This document shows positions 7,757 through 18,100 of a stretch of DNA of 64,000 nt, one piece after another (position 1 is the stretch's first letter; the number at the start of each line of letters is the position of its first letter). Where the stretch lies: positions 1-64,000 of the forward strand of contig JADJFE010000040.1 in assembly GCA_016708725.1 (NCBI GenBank). The letters are read 5' to 3'. The translations under genes were made by a program, and so were the position numbers. This DNA comes from Candidatus Aalborgicola bjergmarkensis (lineage in GTDB: Bacteria > Pseudomonadota > Gammaproteobacteria > Burkholderiales > Burkholderiaceae_C). The notes under the pieces are model-generated. The model saw only the letters and a program-made list of their open reading frames with translations. It made no database searches and had not been told where the DNA came from.

Positions 7757-9019
7757 TTACCCCCCCCGGCGCATCAGGTCGAAGAAGTCGCTGTTGGTTT
7801 TGGTGGCGCGCATTTGCTTGAGCACCATTTCCATGGCTTCGATTTCGTCCATGCTGTAGAGGAACTGGCGCAGGATGCGGGTTTTTTGCAAAATGTCCGG
7901 CGACAGCAGCAATTCTTCGCGGCGCGTGCCGCTGCGGTTGAGCTGGATCGACGGAAACACGCGCTTTTCGTAGAGGCGCCGGTCGAGGTGGATTTCGGAG
8001 TTGCCGGTGCCTTTGAATTCTTCAAAAATCACTTCGTCCATGCGGCTGCCGGTGTCAATCAGCGCTGTGGCGATGATGGTCAGGGAGCCCCCTTCTTCCA
8101 CATTGCGCGCCGCGCCCAGAAAACGTTTGGGGCGTTGCAGCGCGTTGGCGTCCACACCGCCGGTCAGCACCTTGCCCGACGATGGCACCACGTTGTTGTA
8201 GGCACGCGCCAGCCGGGTGATGGAGTCCAGCAGGATAACCACATCGCGCTTGAGTTCGACCAGGCGTTTGGCGCGCTCGATCACCATCTCGGCCACGTGC
8301 ACATGGCGTGCAGCTGGCTCGTCGAACGTGGAGGCAATGACCTCCCCCTTGACGGTGCGCTGCATTTCGGTCACTTCTTCGGGCCGCTCATCGACCAGCA
8401 GCACCATCATGTGGCTCTCGGGATAATTGGCACTGATGGCGTGCGCAATATGCTGCATCATCACGGTCTTGCCGCTTTTTGGTGGGGCCACCAGCAAGGC
8501 GCGCTGCCCCTTGCCGATGGGGGCAATCAGGTCGATGATGCGCCCGGTGATGTTTTCCTCGCTTTTGTTGTCCCGTTCAAGCTTCATCTGTAGCTTGGGA
8601 AACAAGGGCGTCAGGTTTTCGAACATCACCTTGTGCTTGTTTTCTTCCGGTCCCCCGCCGTTGACCCGGTCCAGCTTGTTCAAGGCGAAATAGCGCTCAC
8701 CGTCCTTGGGTGTGCGCACTTCCCCTTCAATCATGTCTCCCGTGTGCAGATTGAAGCGGCGTACCTGGCTGGGGCTGATGTAGATGTCGTCGGTGCTGGC
8801 GGTGTAACTGCTGTCAGGGCTGCGCAAAAATCCGAAACCATCGGGCAAGATTTCCAGAACACCATCGGCAATGATCTGCTCTCCGGTGCGTGCGCGTTTT
8901 TTGATGATGGCAAACATCAGCTCTTGCTTGCGCATACGGCCAGTGTTTTCGATCTCAAGCTCTTCAGCCTGTTTCAGGACTTCGGATACGTGCAATGCCT
9001 TGAGTTCGTTGAGGTGCAT
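7757..9019 (-). CDS. rho: Transcription termination factor Rho
   Basis: A 420-residue hexameric RNA helicase. It begins MHLNELKALHVSEVLKQAEE and has the RNA-binding cold-shock-like domain (GVLEILPDGFGFLRSPDSSYT), Walker A GKGQRALLVAPPKSGKT, the VLLVDERPEEVTEM block and the LTGGVDANALQRPKRFLGAARN secondary RNA-binding region. ATG 9019 gives the standard N-terminus; the longer frame to 9085 adds unrelated residues. It follows trxA on the same strand with a terminator between them, the trxA-rho order common in beta- and gammaproteobacteria. Confidence 0.97.
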   Translation of the reverse strand: MHLNELKALHVSEVLKQAEELEIENTGRMRKQELMFAIIKKRARTGEQIIADGVLEILPDGFGFLRSPDSSYTASTDDIYISPSQVRRFNLHTGDMIEGEVRTPKDGERYFALNKLDRVNGGGPEENKHKVMFENLTPLFPKLQMKLERDNKSEENITGRIIDLIAPIGKGQRALLVAPPKSGKTVMMQHIAHAISANYPESHMMVLLVDERPEEVTEMQRTVKGEVIASTFDEPAARHVHVAEMVIERAKRLVELKRDVVILLDSITRLARAYNNVVPSSGKVLTGGVDANALQRPKRFLGAARNVEEGGSLTIIATALIDTGSRMDEVIFEEFKGTGNSEIHLDRRLYEKRVFPSIQLNRSGTRREELLLSPDILQKTRILRQFLYSMDEIEAMEMVLKQMRATKTNSDFFDLMRRGG

Positions 9020-9176
9020 GAGAGTAATGAAAATGGTCCCGTAGGGGAAGGCGGAAAAAAAACAAGGTAGGGGGAGGTTAGACAAGCCACTTTGGCCAGC
9101 CCCGGCGTTCTTGATCCCTGAGCAGTGGGGCCAGGTTCCTTGTTGGTTACTGGCGAACGGGGCGAATTATGACAGG

Positions 9177-9212
9177 AAAAAAAGCGGGCGCGCAGCAGTG
9201 TCGCGCCCGCTT
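9177..9212 (-). terminator. Intrinsic terminator after trxA
   Basis: AAGCGGGCGCG and CGCGCCCGCTT form an 11-bp perfect stem with a 9-base loop, followed on the minus strand by seven T. It sits 22 bp after the trxA stop, so most rho transcription probably starts from its own promoter in 9020-9176. Confidence 0.85.
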
Positions 9213-9233
9213 GGCCAAAAATCAGGCAAGTTA

Positions 9234-9566
9234 TCAAGCAAGTTGCTGGTCAATGAAGGCAATCAGCTGGGATTTGCTCAGGGCGCCCACTTTGGTGGCA
9301 GCCAGTTGTCCGTTTTTAAATAACATCAGCGTCGGGATGCCGCGAATGCCATATCTGGCAGGAATTTCGCGATTTTCGTCCACATCCATTTTTGCAATTT
9401 GCAGCTTGCCGTCATAGCTGGCGGACACTTCATCCAGGATGGGTGCAATCATTTTGCAAGGACCGCACCACTCCGCCCAATAGTCAACCAGGACCGGTTG
9501 TGCGGATTGGAGTACATCGGTTTGAAAAGTGGCATCGGTAACATGTTTGATCAAGGCATTTGCCAT
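9234..9566 (-). CDS. trxA: Thioredoxin 1
   Basis: A 110-residue thioredoxin fold protein with VLVDYWAEWCGPCKMIAPIL; the WCGPC active site and the cis-proline loop GIPTLMLFKNG are intact. It reduces cytoplasmic disulfides with electrons from thioredoxin reductase. The start MANALIKHVTD is standard and AAGGATT lies upstream. It ends at a strong intrinsic terminator before rho. Confidence 0.97.
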   Translation of the reverse strand: MANALIKHVTDATFQTDVLQSAQPVLVDYWAEWCGPCKMIAPILDEVSASYDGKLQIAKMDVDENREIPARYGIRGIPTLMLFKNGQLAATKVGALSKSQLIAFIDQQLA

Positions 9567-9699
9567 GGAGAATCCTTTTTGGGGTTTGAAGATGCAAAGA
9601 AGATTGGGCAGATTGTGACAGAATCAAGGGCGTTGCGTAGCTGGTGCATGCAGTTTCCCCGCATGCCGGGTTTTTGGTATGCGGATAGTATATAAAAAT

Positions 9700-9735
9700 G
9701 GCTGTAGGCCTTGTGGAATGTGCGGGAACAGCTAT
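9700..9735 (+). repeat. Dispersed repeat copy 2 (near-consensus)
   Basis: Reads GGCTGTAGGCCTTGTGGAAT then GTGCGGGAACAGCTAT. The ends GGCTGT and ACAGCT-like sequence give imperfect dyad symmetry. It lies in the divergent region between trxA and the SWIM protein gene, 40 bp before the latter's start. Confidence 0.8.
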
Positions 9736-9774
9736 GAAATTTATACTAAGACATGGAGCCACGGATGGTAGCTG

Positions 9775-11166
9775 ATGAGTCGCATCAACCTGGGTGTTGA
9801 GCAGGTGCTGGCCCTTTCGCCCGACGAGGCCTCGACCAAGGCTGCCCGGGGCCTGCTGGCGCCATCCAGGTGGCCGCTACTGGGCGCGCACGATGCGGCG
9901 GTCTGGGGCGAGTGCCAGGGCAGCGGCAGCAAGCCGTACCAGACGCAAGTCGATGTCTCCGGCGCTGCCTTGAGTTTTCGCTGCAGTTGCCCCAGCCGCA
10001 AGTTTCCGTGCAAACATGGTCTGGCGCTGCTGCTGTTGCAAGCGCAGGATGCCAGCCGTTTCACCGCTGCCGAGCCGCCCTGGGTAGCACAGTGGCTGGC
10101 CGCACGCAAGGAGCGTGTTGAAAAACAAGAAGCCAAGGCAGCCACGCCGCCGCCGTCGGTTGATCTGGTGGCCAGTGCCAAACGCGAGGCACAACGCTGG
10201 GCGCGCATGGCGCAAGGGGCACAGGAACTGGCCCTGTGGCTTGATGACCTGAGCCGTAAAGGGTTGGCAACGCTGACAGGCGCGGCGGACGAGAGCTGGA
10301 ACAAGATGGCCGCACGTATGGTTGATGCGCAGGCTCCCGGCCTGGGCCAGCGTCTGCTGCAGGCCGCAGCCGTGGTCGGGCGTGGTGCCGACTGGCCTGC
10401 ACGGCTGCTGGTGCATCTGGGGGGCTTGCAATTGCTGGTCGATGCCGTGGCACAGGTGCCGCGTTTGCCCGAAGCGCTGCAATCCGACCTGCGCCAGGCC
10501 ATGGGCTGGCCGATAGAGCGGGATACGGTAGTGGCCAGCGGCGCGCGCGTGCGTGATACCTGGCAGGTGCTGGCGCAGGTGCAACTGGAGCGCGAGGCGC
10601 GCCTGCATGAGCGCCGCGTCTGGCTGCAAGGTCGCAATAGCCAGCGGATGGCGCTGCTGCTGGATTTTGCCTATGCCGGCAAGGCGTTCGAGCACAGCTG
10701 GAGCGTTGGTGCCGAAGTGGCTGCCACACTGGCCTTTTATCCTGGCACCGATCCGCTGCGCGCCATATTGGTGGATACGGCCCCCGCTACGGCCCATGCT
10801 ACGCCTACAGGTGGCGCAGCAATGGAGCAGCCGTGGCATGTGCTGGCTGCGCGTATGGCAGCCAACCCCTGGGCAATGGGTTGGCCCCTGTGCCTGGAGT
10901 CGGTGGTGCTGCAATACGGGACTACGGCGCAACCATGGTTTTTACGCTGGCAGGACAGGGCGCAAGACAGGGCTATCGTCCTGTGCATGGACTCCGACGA
11001 TGCCTGGCGTTTGCTGGCGCTTTCCGGCGGCATGCCGCTGCGGGTGTTTGGCGAGTGGGATGGGGAGTGTCTGCGCCCCCTCACGGCCTGGCGGGCGGAT
11101 GGGACCACGGTGCTCTGGAGTGCCAACACCATGCTCATACTCACGCTGGTGGGGGAGGGCGCATGA
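9775..11166 (+). CDS. SWIM zinc-finger protein
   Basis: A 463-residue cytoplasmic protein. Residues 70-81 carry the SWIM motif CxCx6CxH (Cys70, Cys72, Cys79, His81) within FRCSCPSRKFPCKHGLAL. The rest is helical, with no enzyme motif I can see. Such proteins sit in operons with MoxR ATPases (Escherichia coli yehQ is a related example). Its stop overlaps the start of the next gene as ATGA, and that gene overlaps the MoxR gene the same way, so the three are translated together. Function within the complex is not known. Confidence 0.8.
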   Translation: MSRINLGVEQVLALSPDEASTKAARGLLAPSRWPLLGAHDAAVWGECQGSGSKPYQTQVDVSGAALSFRCSCPSRKFPCKHGLALLLLQAQDASRFTAAEPPWVAQWLAARKERVEKQEAKAATPPPSVDLVASAKREAQRWARMAQGAQELALWLDDLSRKGLATLTGAADESWNKMAARMVDAQAPGLGQRLLQAAAVVGRGADWPARLLVHLGGLQLLVDAVAQVPRLPEALQSDLRQAMGWPIERDTVVASGARVRDTWQVLAQVQLEREARLHERRVWLQGRNSQRMALLLDFAYAGKAFEHSWSVGAEVAATLAFYPGTDPLRAILVDTAPATAHATPTGGAAMEQPWHVLAARMAANPWAMGWPLCLESVVLQYGTTAQPWFLRWQDRAQDRAIVLCMDSDDAWRLLALSGGMPLRVFGEWDGECLRPLTAWRADGTTVLWSANTMLILTLVGEGA

Positions 11167-12698
11167 GCACAAGTTACTGGGATGCACTGCTGCAATCCGC
11201 CCTGGTGGGCAGCAACCGACCCTGGCAGTTGCCCCCAGCTCAAACGGACGATCCGGTGGGGGATATGCTGCATGCGGCCTATGTCCTGGCCGCGCCCGAT
11301 GCGCCGGGCCAGTTGCTGCGGCTGGCGGGCGCACTTGCCGTGTGCCGCCGTGCGGGCTGGCAAGTGCCGCTGGCCACAGCAGTGGTGCCGGATGCTGCTG
11401 GTGCTGAGATCCGCACCGTAGCCGATGCGCGCTGGTCGCAGTTGCTGGCACAGGCATTGGCGCAAGGGCCGCTGCGGCTGCAGATGCAGGTGCTGCATGC
11501 ACTGGATCGCCTGAACCTGTGCCTGCCGCCCGTCCTCTTGCCGCAGGTGTTGCAACTGGGGCGGCGCAGCGTTGATGCGCGCACCAGCATTTTGCCGGTG
11601 ATTGGTGCGCGTGGCCGCTGGCTGGCCCGACACAATCCTGAGTGGGCCTATGCTCAAGGGCTGCAGGAGCAGCAGGATGCGCAAGCCCAATGGCAACTGG
11701 GCAGCCTGGAGCAGCGCTGCGCGGTATTGCGAGCGCAGCGTGCCAGCGACCCTGGTGCGGCGCGTGCGCGGCTGGTGGCCGACTGGGGCCAACTGCCCGC
11801 CAAGGAGCGCCTCGCATTGTTGCAGACGCTGGTTGTGGGTTTGTCTTTGGAAGACGAGGAATTTCTGCAGATCCAGCTCAAGGACCGCGCGCAGGATGTG
11901 CGCGCCGAAGCTGCCGATTTGCTTGCGGCGCTGCCGAATAGTGCGTATGCACAGCGCATGGTGGCACGTCTTGCACCATTACATCTGCAACATCTGCAAC
12001 ATCTGCAAGCGCCAGATCAGGCAGGAGCGGACTGGAAGGAGGACGTGCTGGAGCCGGTGCGGCCCAGGCACGAATCCTTGGGCGAGCGCGCCTGGTGGCT
12101 GTTTCAGCTCGCACGCCGCTCCTCGCTGGCGTGGTGGAGCGCGCATACCGGGAAAATGCCGTCCGAATTGGTCGCCTCCGCTGCCAAAGGTGATTGGTCT
12201 GAGGCGCTGTTGCGTGGCTGGAGCCATGCTGCGTTGCGCCAGCGCGATGCGCCGTGGTGTGCTGCCTTGCTGCGCGCCGTACCCGCGCGCTACAACCTGA
12301 CCACGGCACTACTGGCAGCCCTGCCACCAGAGCAGCGCGAAGACTTTCACTTTGAACAACTTGACGGGCGATCCGACTCCAGCGCGCAGTTGCCCGCCGT
12401 GCTGGCTGGGTGCCTGTCGGGTTGCCCCTTGCACGCACACATCGGGGCCGCACTGTCGCTGCGTCTGGCATCCATCCTGCGCCAGCACATCGAACAAGGC
12501 GCGCTCAATACCGATTACGGACTGCGCCAGCAACTGCCTGATCTGGCTTGCGTGTTACATCCCTCAGCCCTGCCGCTGTGGGACGATTTGCCACACCATG
12601 CCGGCGAAACCGCCTCTTTGAGCGAGTGTCTGAGCCTTGGCGCTTCGGTGCTGCACAACCGCTATCTGCTTGCAACCCTTCAGGAAGAAACCCTATGA
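11163..12698 (+). CDS. DUF5691-like partner of the MoxR ATPase
   Basis: A 511-residue soluble helical protein beginning MSTSYWDALLQSALVGSNR. This start, a QLLRLAGALAVCRRAG block and its place between a SWIM protein and a MoxR ATPase fit the DUF5691 family, which has no assigned activity. ATG 11163 overlaps the previous stop (ATGA). A 9-base tandem triplet at about 11985-12008 encodes LHLQHLQHLQ and looks like a small slippage repeat. Family assignment is from memory and context. Confidence 0.65.
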   Translation: MSTSYWDALLQSALVGSNRPWQLPPAQTDDPVGDMLHAAYVLAAPDAPGQLLRLAGALAVCRRAGWQVPLATAVVPDAAGAEIRTVADARWSQLLAQALAQGPLRLQMQVLHALDRLNLCLPPVLLPQVLQLGRRSVDARTSILPVIGARGRWLARHNPEWAYAQGLQEQQDAQAQWQLGSLEQRCAVLRAQRASDPGAARARLVADWGQLPAKERLALLQTLVVGLSLEDEEFLQIQLKDRAQDVRAEAADLLAALPNSAYAQRMVARLAPLHLQHLQHLQAPDQAGADWKEDVLEPVRPRHESLGERAWWLFQLARRSSLAWWSAHTGKMPSELVASAAKGDWSEALLRGWSHAALRQRDAPWCAALLRAVPARYNLTTALLAALPPEQREDFHFEQLDGRSDSSAQLPAVLAGCLSGCPLHAHIGAALSLRLASILRQHIEQGALNTDYGLRQQLPDLACVLHPSALPLWDDLPHHAGETASLSECLSLGASVLHNRYLLATLQEETL

Positions 12699-13792
12699 GC
12701 CAAGTGAACCAAGTCAGCCACGTTCTGCGCCAACACGCCGAGCACCAATTTTCCGAAGAACTTGCCAACCTTCAGAAAGCAGACCAACGCCAACGCCCCA
12801 CGAACTGGTGGCTTTCACCCTGGGCTGTGGTGACCTACCTGATGGGCGGCACGCTTGACAATGGCTTTGAAGTCAGCGCCAAGTACATCGGCAACCGGCG
12901 TTTGATGGAAATTGCCGTCTCCACCCTGGTGACCGACCGCGCGCTATTGCTGTACGGCGTACCCGGAACGGCCAAATCCTGGGTATCGGAACATCTGGCA
13001 GCAGCCATCAGTGGCGACTCGACCCTGCTGATCCAGGGTACAGCGGGCACCAGTGAAGAGCAATTGCGCTATGGCTGGAACTACGCCGAATTGCTGGCGC
13101 ATGGTCCATCCGCCAAGGCGCTGGTGCCCAGTCCCCTGGTCAACGCCATGAAGCTGGGAAAAATCGCGCGTGTGGAAGAGCTCACGCGCATCCCCGCCGA
13201 TGTGCAGGACACCCTGATTACGGTGCTTTCGGAAAAGACCTTGCCGATTCCTGAGCTGGGCAGCGAGGTGCAGGCCACGCGCGGTTTTTCGGTCATTGCC
13301 ACGGCCAATAACCGTGACAAGGGTGTCAACGAACTCTCCAGCGCGCTCAAACGCCGCTTCAACACCGTGGTGCTGCCCGTGCCCGCCAGCGAGGACGAAG
13401 AAGTCAGCATCGTTGCCAAGCGCGTCTCCGAATTAGGCCGCGCGCTGCAGTTGCCTGGCGAGCCTGCTGCGCTCAAGGAGATTCGCCGGGTGGTGCAGAT
13501 TTTCCGCGAGTTGCGCAACGGCCAGACCGAAGACGGCAAGACACGCATCAAGTCACCGTCTTCCACCTTGTCCACTGCCGAGGCGATTTCGGTGCTGAAT
13601 AGCGGCATGGCCTTAGCCGGGCATTTTGGCGATGGCCGTCTGCATGTGGCCGATATTGCCTCAAGCCTGACTGGCGCCGTGGTGAAAGACCCGGTGCAAG
13701 ACCAGGTGGTGTGGAAAGAGTATCTGGAAACCGTGGTCAAGGAGCGCAGCGACTGGAAAGACCTGTACCGCGCCTGCCGCGAGCAACTTTGA
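12695..13792 (+). CDS. MoxR-family AAA+ ATPase
   Basis: A 365-residue AAA+ protein with Walker A GVPGTAKSW (88-96), Walker B region KIARVEELTRIP (about 156-167), sensor 1 VIATANNRDKG (200-210) and the ALKRRFNTVVLPVP arginine-finger block. MoxR ATPases act as chaperones that, with a VWA-domain partner, insert metals or assemble complexes. Here it ends a SWIM-DUF5691-MoxR operon with ATGA junctions, but no VWA gene follows: the next gene is a toxin-antitoxin pair. Start at ATG 12695 is fixed by the overlap with the preceding stop. Confidence 0.9.
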   Translation: MSQVNQVSHVLRQHAEHQFSEELANLQKADQRQRPTNWWLSPWAVVTYLMGGTLDNGFEVSAKYIGNRRLMEIAVSTLVTDRALLLYGVPGTAKSWVSEHLAAAISGDSTLLIQGTAGTSEEQLRYGWNYAELLAHGPSAKALVPSPLVNAMKLGKIARVEELTRIPADVQDTLITVLSEKTLPIPELGSEVQATRGFSVIATANNRDKGVNELSSALKRRFNTVVLPVPASEDEEVSIVAKRVSELGRALQLPGEPAALKEIRRVVQIFRELRNGQTEDGKTRIKSPSSTLSTAEAISVLNSGMALAGHFGDGRLHVADIASSLTGAVVKDPVQDQVVWKEYLETVVKERSDWKDLYRACREQL

Positions 13793-13873
13793 GGAAGCAT
13801 CTGAGGCAGCTCTGAGATGCACCGTGAAGCCATCGTTCAACTTGGGGCTTGTTGATTAACAATACTCAACATG

Positions 13874-13894
13874 GTCAATTTGTACAGCATTGAC
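13874..13894. promoter_or_regulatory. Candidate operator upstream of the Phd-PIN pair
   Basis: GTCAAT and ATTGAC form an inverted repeat with a 9-base spacer 31 bp before the antitoxin start. Phd/YefM antitoxins bind such palindromes over their own promoter. No good promoter hexamers could be fixed by eye. Confidence 0.45.
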
Positions 13895-13925
13895 TACAAT
13901 GGACAATATAAGCAGCGAGACCTTT

Positions 13926-14309
13926 ATGCAACACTCCGTTCGAACCATCTCTTCTTCAGAGGCAAAAGCCAACTTGGGTGATGTTTTATCGTCACTGAGT
14001 ACCCATGGGCCGATAGAAATTACCAGAAATGGTAAGTCGGTTGGACTTTTAACATTGCCGCCAGTCCAAGCTGTCGACAGGAGTCGGATTGCTGCTTTGG
14101 CAATTGCCTATTCAAAGGGGTTGATTTCATGGCCGCAAATTGCCGAGGAAACTGGAGCCAGTTATGGAGAGTTATTGATCGAGCTAGGACTCAAGAATCT
14201 ACAAATCCCTAAAGTCACACCAAAGAACAGGCCAGAGCAAATTGCCAATTTTCACCGCATCCTGGATTTAGCAGCAGCCCAATCAGGAAATGCGAAAGCA
14301 AGTGTGTAA
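13926..14309 (+). CDS. Phd/YefM-family antitoxin
   Basis: A 127-residue protein starting MQHSVRTISSSEAKANLGDVLSSL, then GPIEITRNGKSVGLLTLPP: the Phd/YefM DNA-binding fold, which represses its own operon. The C-terminal half (about 60-127) is longer than in minimal antitoxins and contains a second helical segment, probably for toxin binding. ATG 13926 is preferred; ATG 13899 and TTG 13890 are in frame but add residues not typical of the family, and none has a strong ribosome site. Its stop overlaps the toxin start (TAATG). Confidence 0.8.
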   Translation: MQHSVRTISSSEAKANLGDVLSSLSTHGPIEITRNGKSVGLLTLPPVQAVDRSRIAALAIAYSKGLISWPQIAEETGASYGELLIELGLKNLQIPKVTPKNRPEQIANFHRILDLAAAQSGNAKASV

Positions 14310-14890
14310 TGAATTTTTCATTAATCGTCACCGATTCTGGACCGTTGATAACCTTGGCTATTGCTGGATCGTTGGATGTTCTGTTTTTGCCAAAATTGCC
14401 GGTCATTGTTCCTGACATGGTTCGACATGAGGTGATTCAGGATCTATCCAAGCCTGGGGCCGCATTGGTTGCCGAATGGATTCGCTCGAACAACCCCCAT
14501 AGACTGACGGTCAGTCCCACAGAGGTCTTCGAAGAGTTCATGCTTTTGAGGTCACTGAATCCAGCGACAAAAACCAAGAATCGTGGTGAGCAGGCAGCAT
14601 CTGAGGTTCTTGGAAGAGCGTTGGACGGTAAAGACTTTGGTGCGATTCTTCTTTTCGAAGACAGCGCCATTCGAAAGACAAATTTCTTGATCCGTTTACC
14701 CGATTGCGTAGTGGTTACCTCCACTTCGGAGTTTCTTTTTGGACTCGAAAGTCGAGGCTTGCTTGAAAACGCGCAATCCATTCTCGACCAAGCCGTCAAT
14801 GTGAGGGGGAACGAAATTTTGATCAGGTACCTTGAGGGAACTGCGAACAGCGTGTCGGCACAGGATTGGGCTGTACGTATGCATCCATAA
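14309..14890 (+). CDS. PIN-domain toxin-like protein
   Basis: A 193-residue protein beginning MNFSLIVTDSGPLITLAIAG. Asp9 in the VTDSGPL motif, the acidic EVIQDL segment, and GKDFGAILLFEDSAIR fit the acidic pocket of PIN ribonucleases, which cut RNA with magnesium. It is longer than VapC toxins (about 130), with a C-terminal helical tail. It is coupled to the Phd-type antitoxin by TAATG. Base composition is more AT-rich than the neighbouring genes, suggesting transfer. Target RNA unknown. Confidence 0.75.
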   Translation: MNFSLIVTDSGPLITLAIAGSLDVLFLPKLPVIVPDMVRHEVIQDLSKPGAALVAEWIRSNNPHRLTVSPTEVFEEFMLLRSLNPATKTKNRGEQAASEVLGRALDGKDFGAILLFEDSAIRKTNFLIRLPDCVVVTSTSEFLFGLESRGLLENAQSILDQAVNVRGNEILIRYLEGTANSVSAQDWAVRMHP

Positions 14891-14892
14891 CA

Positions 14893-14928
14893 GGCTGTAG
14901 CCCCCGTGGAACGTGCGCATACAGCTCT
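14893..14928 (+). repeat. Dispersed repeat copy 3
   Basis: GGCTGTAGCCCCCGTGGAAC then GTGCGCATACAGCT. It starts two bases after the stop of the PIN gene, so it could act as a 3' hairpin. The rest of 14929-15161 shows no gene. Confidence 0.75.
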
Positions 14929-15161
14929 TATTGCAATAGCGCTCCAACTGGGTTGGCTACAGAATGGCTGAATCCACTCCCTATGCACCAGCAGGTGCGC
15001 CAGTTCCTCCTTTTGGCTTGGGTTGGCGTGCGCTTGTTGTTCATGGGTTATCCTATCGGCTTGTTTCTATAAGTCGTACCAAGCACCCGTGACCCCGCTG
15101 CCTGGTGTTCTTTCAGGCTATGCACTGCCGCAATCGGGCGTTGCGTAAGGAAAATTTAGTT

Positions 15162-18100
15162 ATGGGGATAAGCACAGGCAGTTCCGAGATCGAATTGTTG
15201 CGAGGACTCGAAGCGTTACGGGCGATTAACGAGGAATACCAACTGCTGCTTGATGCAGCGAGTGATTCGATTTGCTCCTTTGATCCCGATGGTCGTTATC
15301 GTTATGTGAATCAGGCGTTCGCCAACGGCTTGGGGTGCCAACCCGTCGATATCATTGGTAAAAATATCGGGGATATATTCTCGCAAGACGAAGCTGACAA
15401 GCGCTTTGCCGTCGTCCAATGGGTATTCGCGCATGGGCAGAGCAAGATTGTCGAAGTGCGCGTCCCCCGGCCAGGCGGTGATCGTTATTTTGTAACTACG
15501 GTCAAACCGATAGTCGATAGCGGTGGCGTAGTGGTTTCGGTTATCTGTACTTCGAAGGACATCACGGATCGCAAGGTGATGGAGGCAGAACTGGAGAGGC
15601 GCACTACGGCACTCGAACATGCGAATAAGCAAGCACAACAATCGCTGGCTACCATCCATTCCATTCTTGACACGGCGCCAGTTGGCATCAGTGTGCTGGA
15701 TGCAGAATTGCGTCATACCCATATTAACCAGAAGTATGTACAGACCACGGGATATTCGGTCGAAGAGTTGCTGACACATACCCATCAGAGATTCTTTCCG
15801 TCCCGGCTTGAGTTCGAGCAATTCATCGAAAGAATTTCCAGGGTGATTGCAAGCGGGAAAACCTACAGCGAAGAGCGTCAGAATATCTACAAAAACGGCT
15901 CCTTGGTATGGGTATGCATTCAGGTCAACGCGGTCGATCCAAAGGATTTCAGGCGGGGATTTGTTATCGCTATTGAAGATATTTCAGGCCGTAAGCAAGC
16001 CGAGCAGGAAATACGGGAAAGCCATCAACGACTGGAAAATACCCTGCGCGATCTGCGGACAACCCAGGAGGAGCTTATTCAATCATCAGCCAGAACACAA
16101 TCCATTCTCGATGCAGCGCCGATTGGTATCTATCTGGTGGATGAAAACGTGCGTATCACGCACGCCAATACAAAGTTTTTTCAGTTTACAGGCAGGCCTT
16201 CCGAAAAACTTATAGGCCGAACTCCACAACGTTTATTCCCGTCCAACGAGGATTTCGAAGGCTATGTCGCAAGAGCGGCAAAGTCACTTGCAGAAGGCCG
16301 AACCTATATCGAAGAACGGTCTGTAGTTGGTAAGGATGGCGCATTATTGTGGGCGCGAACCCAAGTTTGTGCGGTGGTTCCTGGTGAACCTGAAAAAGGC
16401 ATGGTGGCGACAATAGAAGATATTTCTGATCGTAAACATGCGGAACAGGAAATCAAGGATACGCTGACAAAGTTCCAATCTATCCTGGATACCGCACCGG
16501 TTGGAATTAGTCTGCTTGATGCGCAACTTCGTCACACACACGTCAACAAAAAGTATGTGCAGATCACCGGATATTTAACCGAAGAATGGCTGGGGAAGAC
16601 GCACCAGCATGTATTTCCATCCGAATATGAGTTTGAACTTTATGTTCAAAGAACCTCCGGAGCACTTCTGGCCGGACAGACGTACAGAGAAGAGATTCAG
16701 CTTGTCCACCCAGACGGTTTCCCGAGGTGGCTCAATACCCAGATCAATGCCATCGATCCCAAGGATTTCAGCCGAGGTTTCGTTATTGCTATTGAAGAAA
16801 TTTCAGGTAGGAAAAAAACCGAGAAGGAACTCAAGGACGCTCTAGCCATCACGCAGTCTATTCTCGATAGTTCGCCTCTGGGTATCTCACTATTTGATTC
16901 GCGGCTTCGTCACAAACGGGTCAATACGCCCTTTGAGAGATTAACCGGATATACGGCTGATGAAATCTACGGCCATACTGCGCATCGTTTTTTCTCTTCA
17001 ACCGATAAGTTTCTGGAATTTGTTGAACGGGCCATGAACGCAGTTATTCAGGGGCAGATTTATTTCGAGGAACTGCAACTGAAACGCAAGAGCGGCAACC
17101 TGGCCTGGATCAGGCTTAACATTACTCTGCTCGATCCCAAAGACCCCAATCAGGGTACTGTGATCGTATTTGAAGATATATCGGACCGCAAGAAATCCGA
17201 GCAGGTAATTCTGGAAAGTCACCAAGCACTGCAAACCACCCAAAACCAGCTAAGGCTTTTATTGGACAACTCTGGGGAGGGTTTTCTCACCTTCGGCCCT
17301 GATCTTCTGATTGATGCCCAGTACAGCCTGGCCTGCGAAACCATGCTGGGGTGCTCGCCAGCGGGGTGCCCGGCAGCCGAGGTCTTCTTCCATGATGACC
17401 CCGTCAAAGCCAATCTGTTTGGCACCATCATTACCTCGGTGCTCTCTGAGTCTGATCCAGACACCCAGGAATGCATGCTCTCACTGCTGCCCACCGAGAT
17501 AGCACGCGCTGAGATCATCCTGAAGGTCGAATACAAAGCGCTGGACAACAGCCAATTCATGGTCGTGCTCACCGATATTACCGCGCAGCGGCACACGGAG
17601 TCCTTGCTCAGACAGGAGCGCCAGCGCCTGGAATTGATCGTGATGGCCGTCTCTGACCGCCGCAACTTTTTTGAAACCATCGACGCTTTCCGTGAATTCC
17701 TGGGCACAGACCTGCCGCGCATGTTGCAAAGCAGGCAGGCACCACTACTTCTGGCCAAGGATCTGTACCGGGAAATCCACACCTACAAAGGTTTGCTGAG
17801 CCAGTTCAGCTTTCCCAGCATCCCGAAAGTCTTGCACGAGATCGAATCCCGACTCGCCAGCCTGCTCAGCCTGGGCGAGGCGTTGACAATCCAGCAACTT
17901 GGCTGTCTGGCGTCCTCGCAAACCTTGCAGGCACCATTTGAGGCCGACCTGGCGGTTTTGTCCGAGGCACTGGGTGAAGAGTTCTTGTTGTATGGCGACA
18001 GCATCGTCTTGACCGAGGCCCAGGCGCGGCAACTGGAGATGCTGGCCATTCGCCTCTTGCGCGGTGAAACCGTGGACACCTCGGTTGCCGAAATCCGCAA

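Noticed and set aside
7757..9019. Large plus-strand frame antisense to rho
   Set aside because: It mirrors the codon pattern of rho and has no independent start signal or domain.
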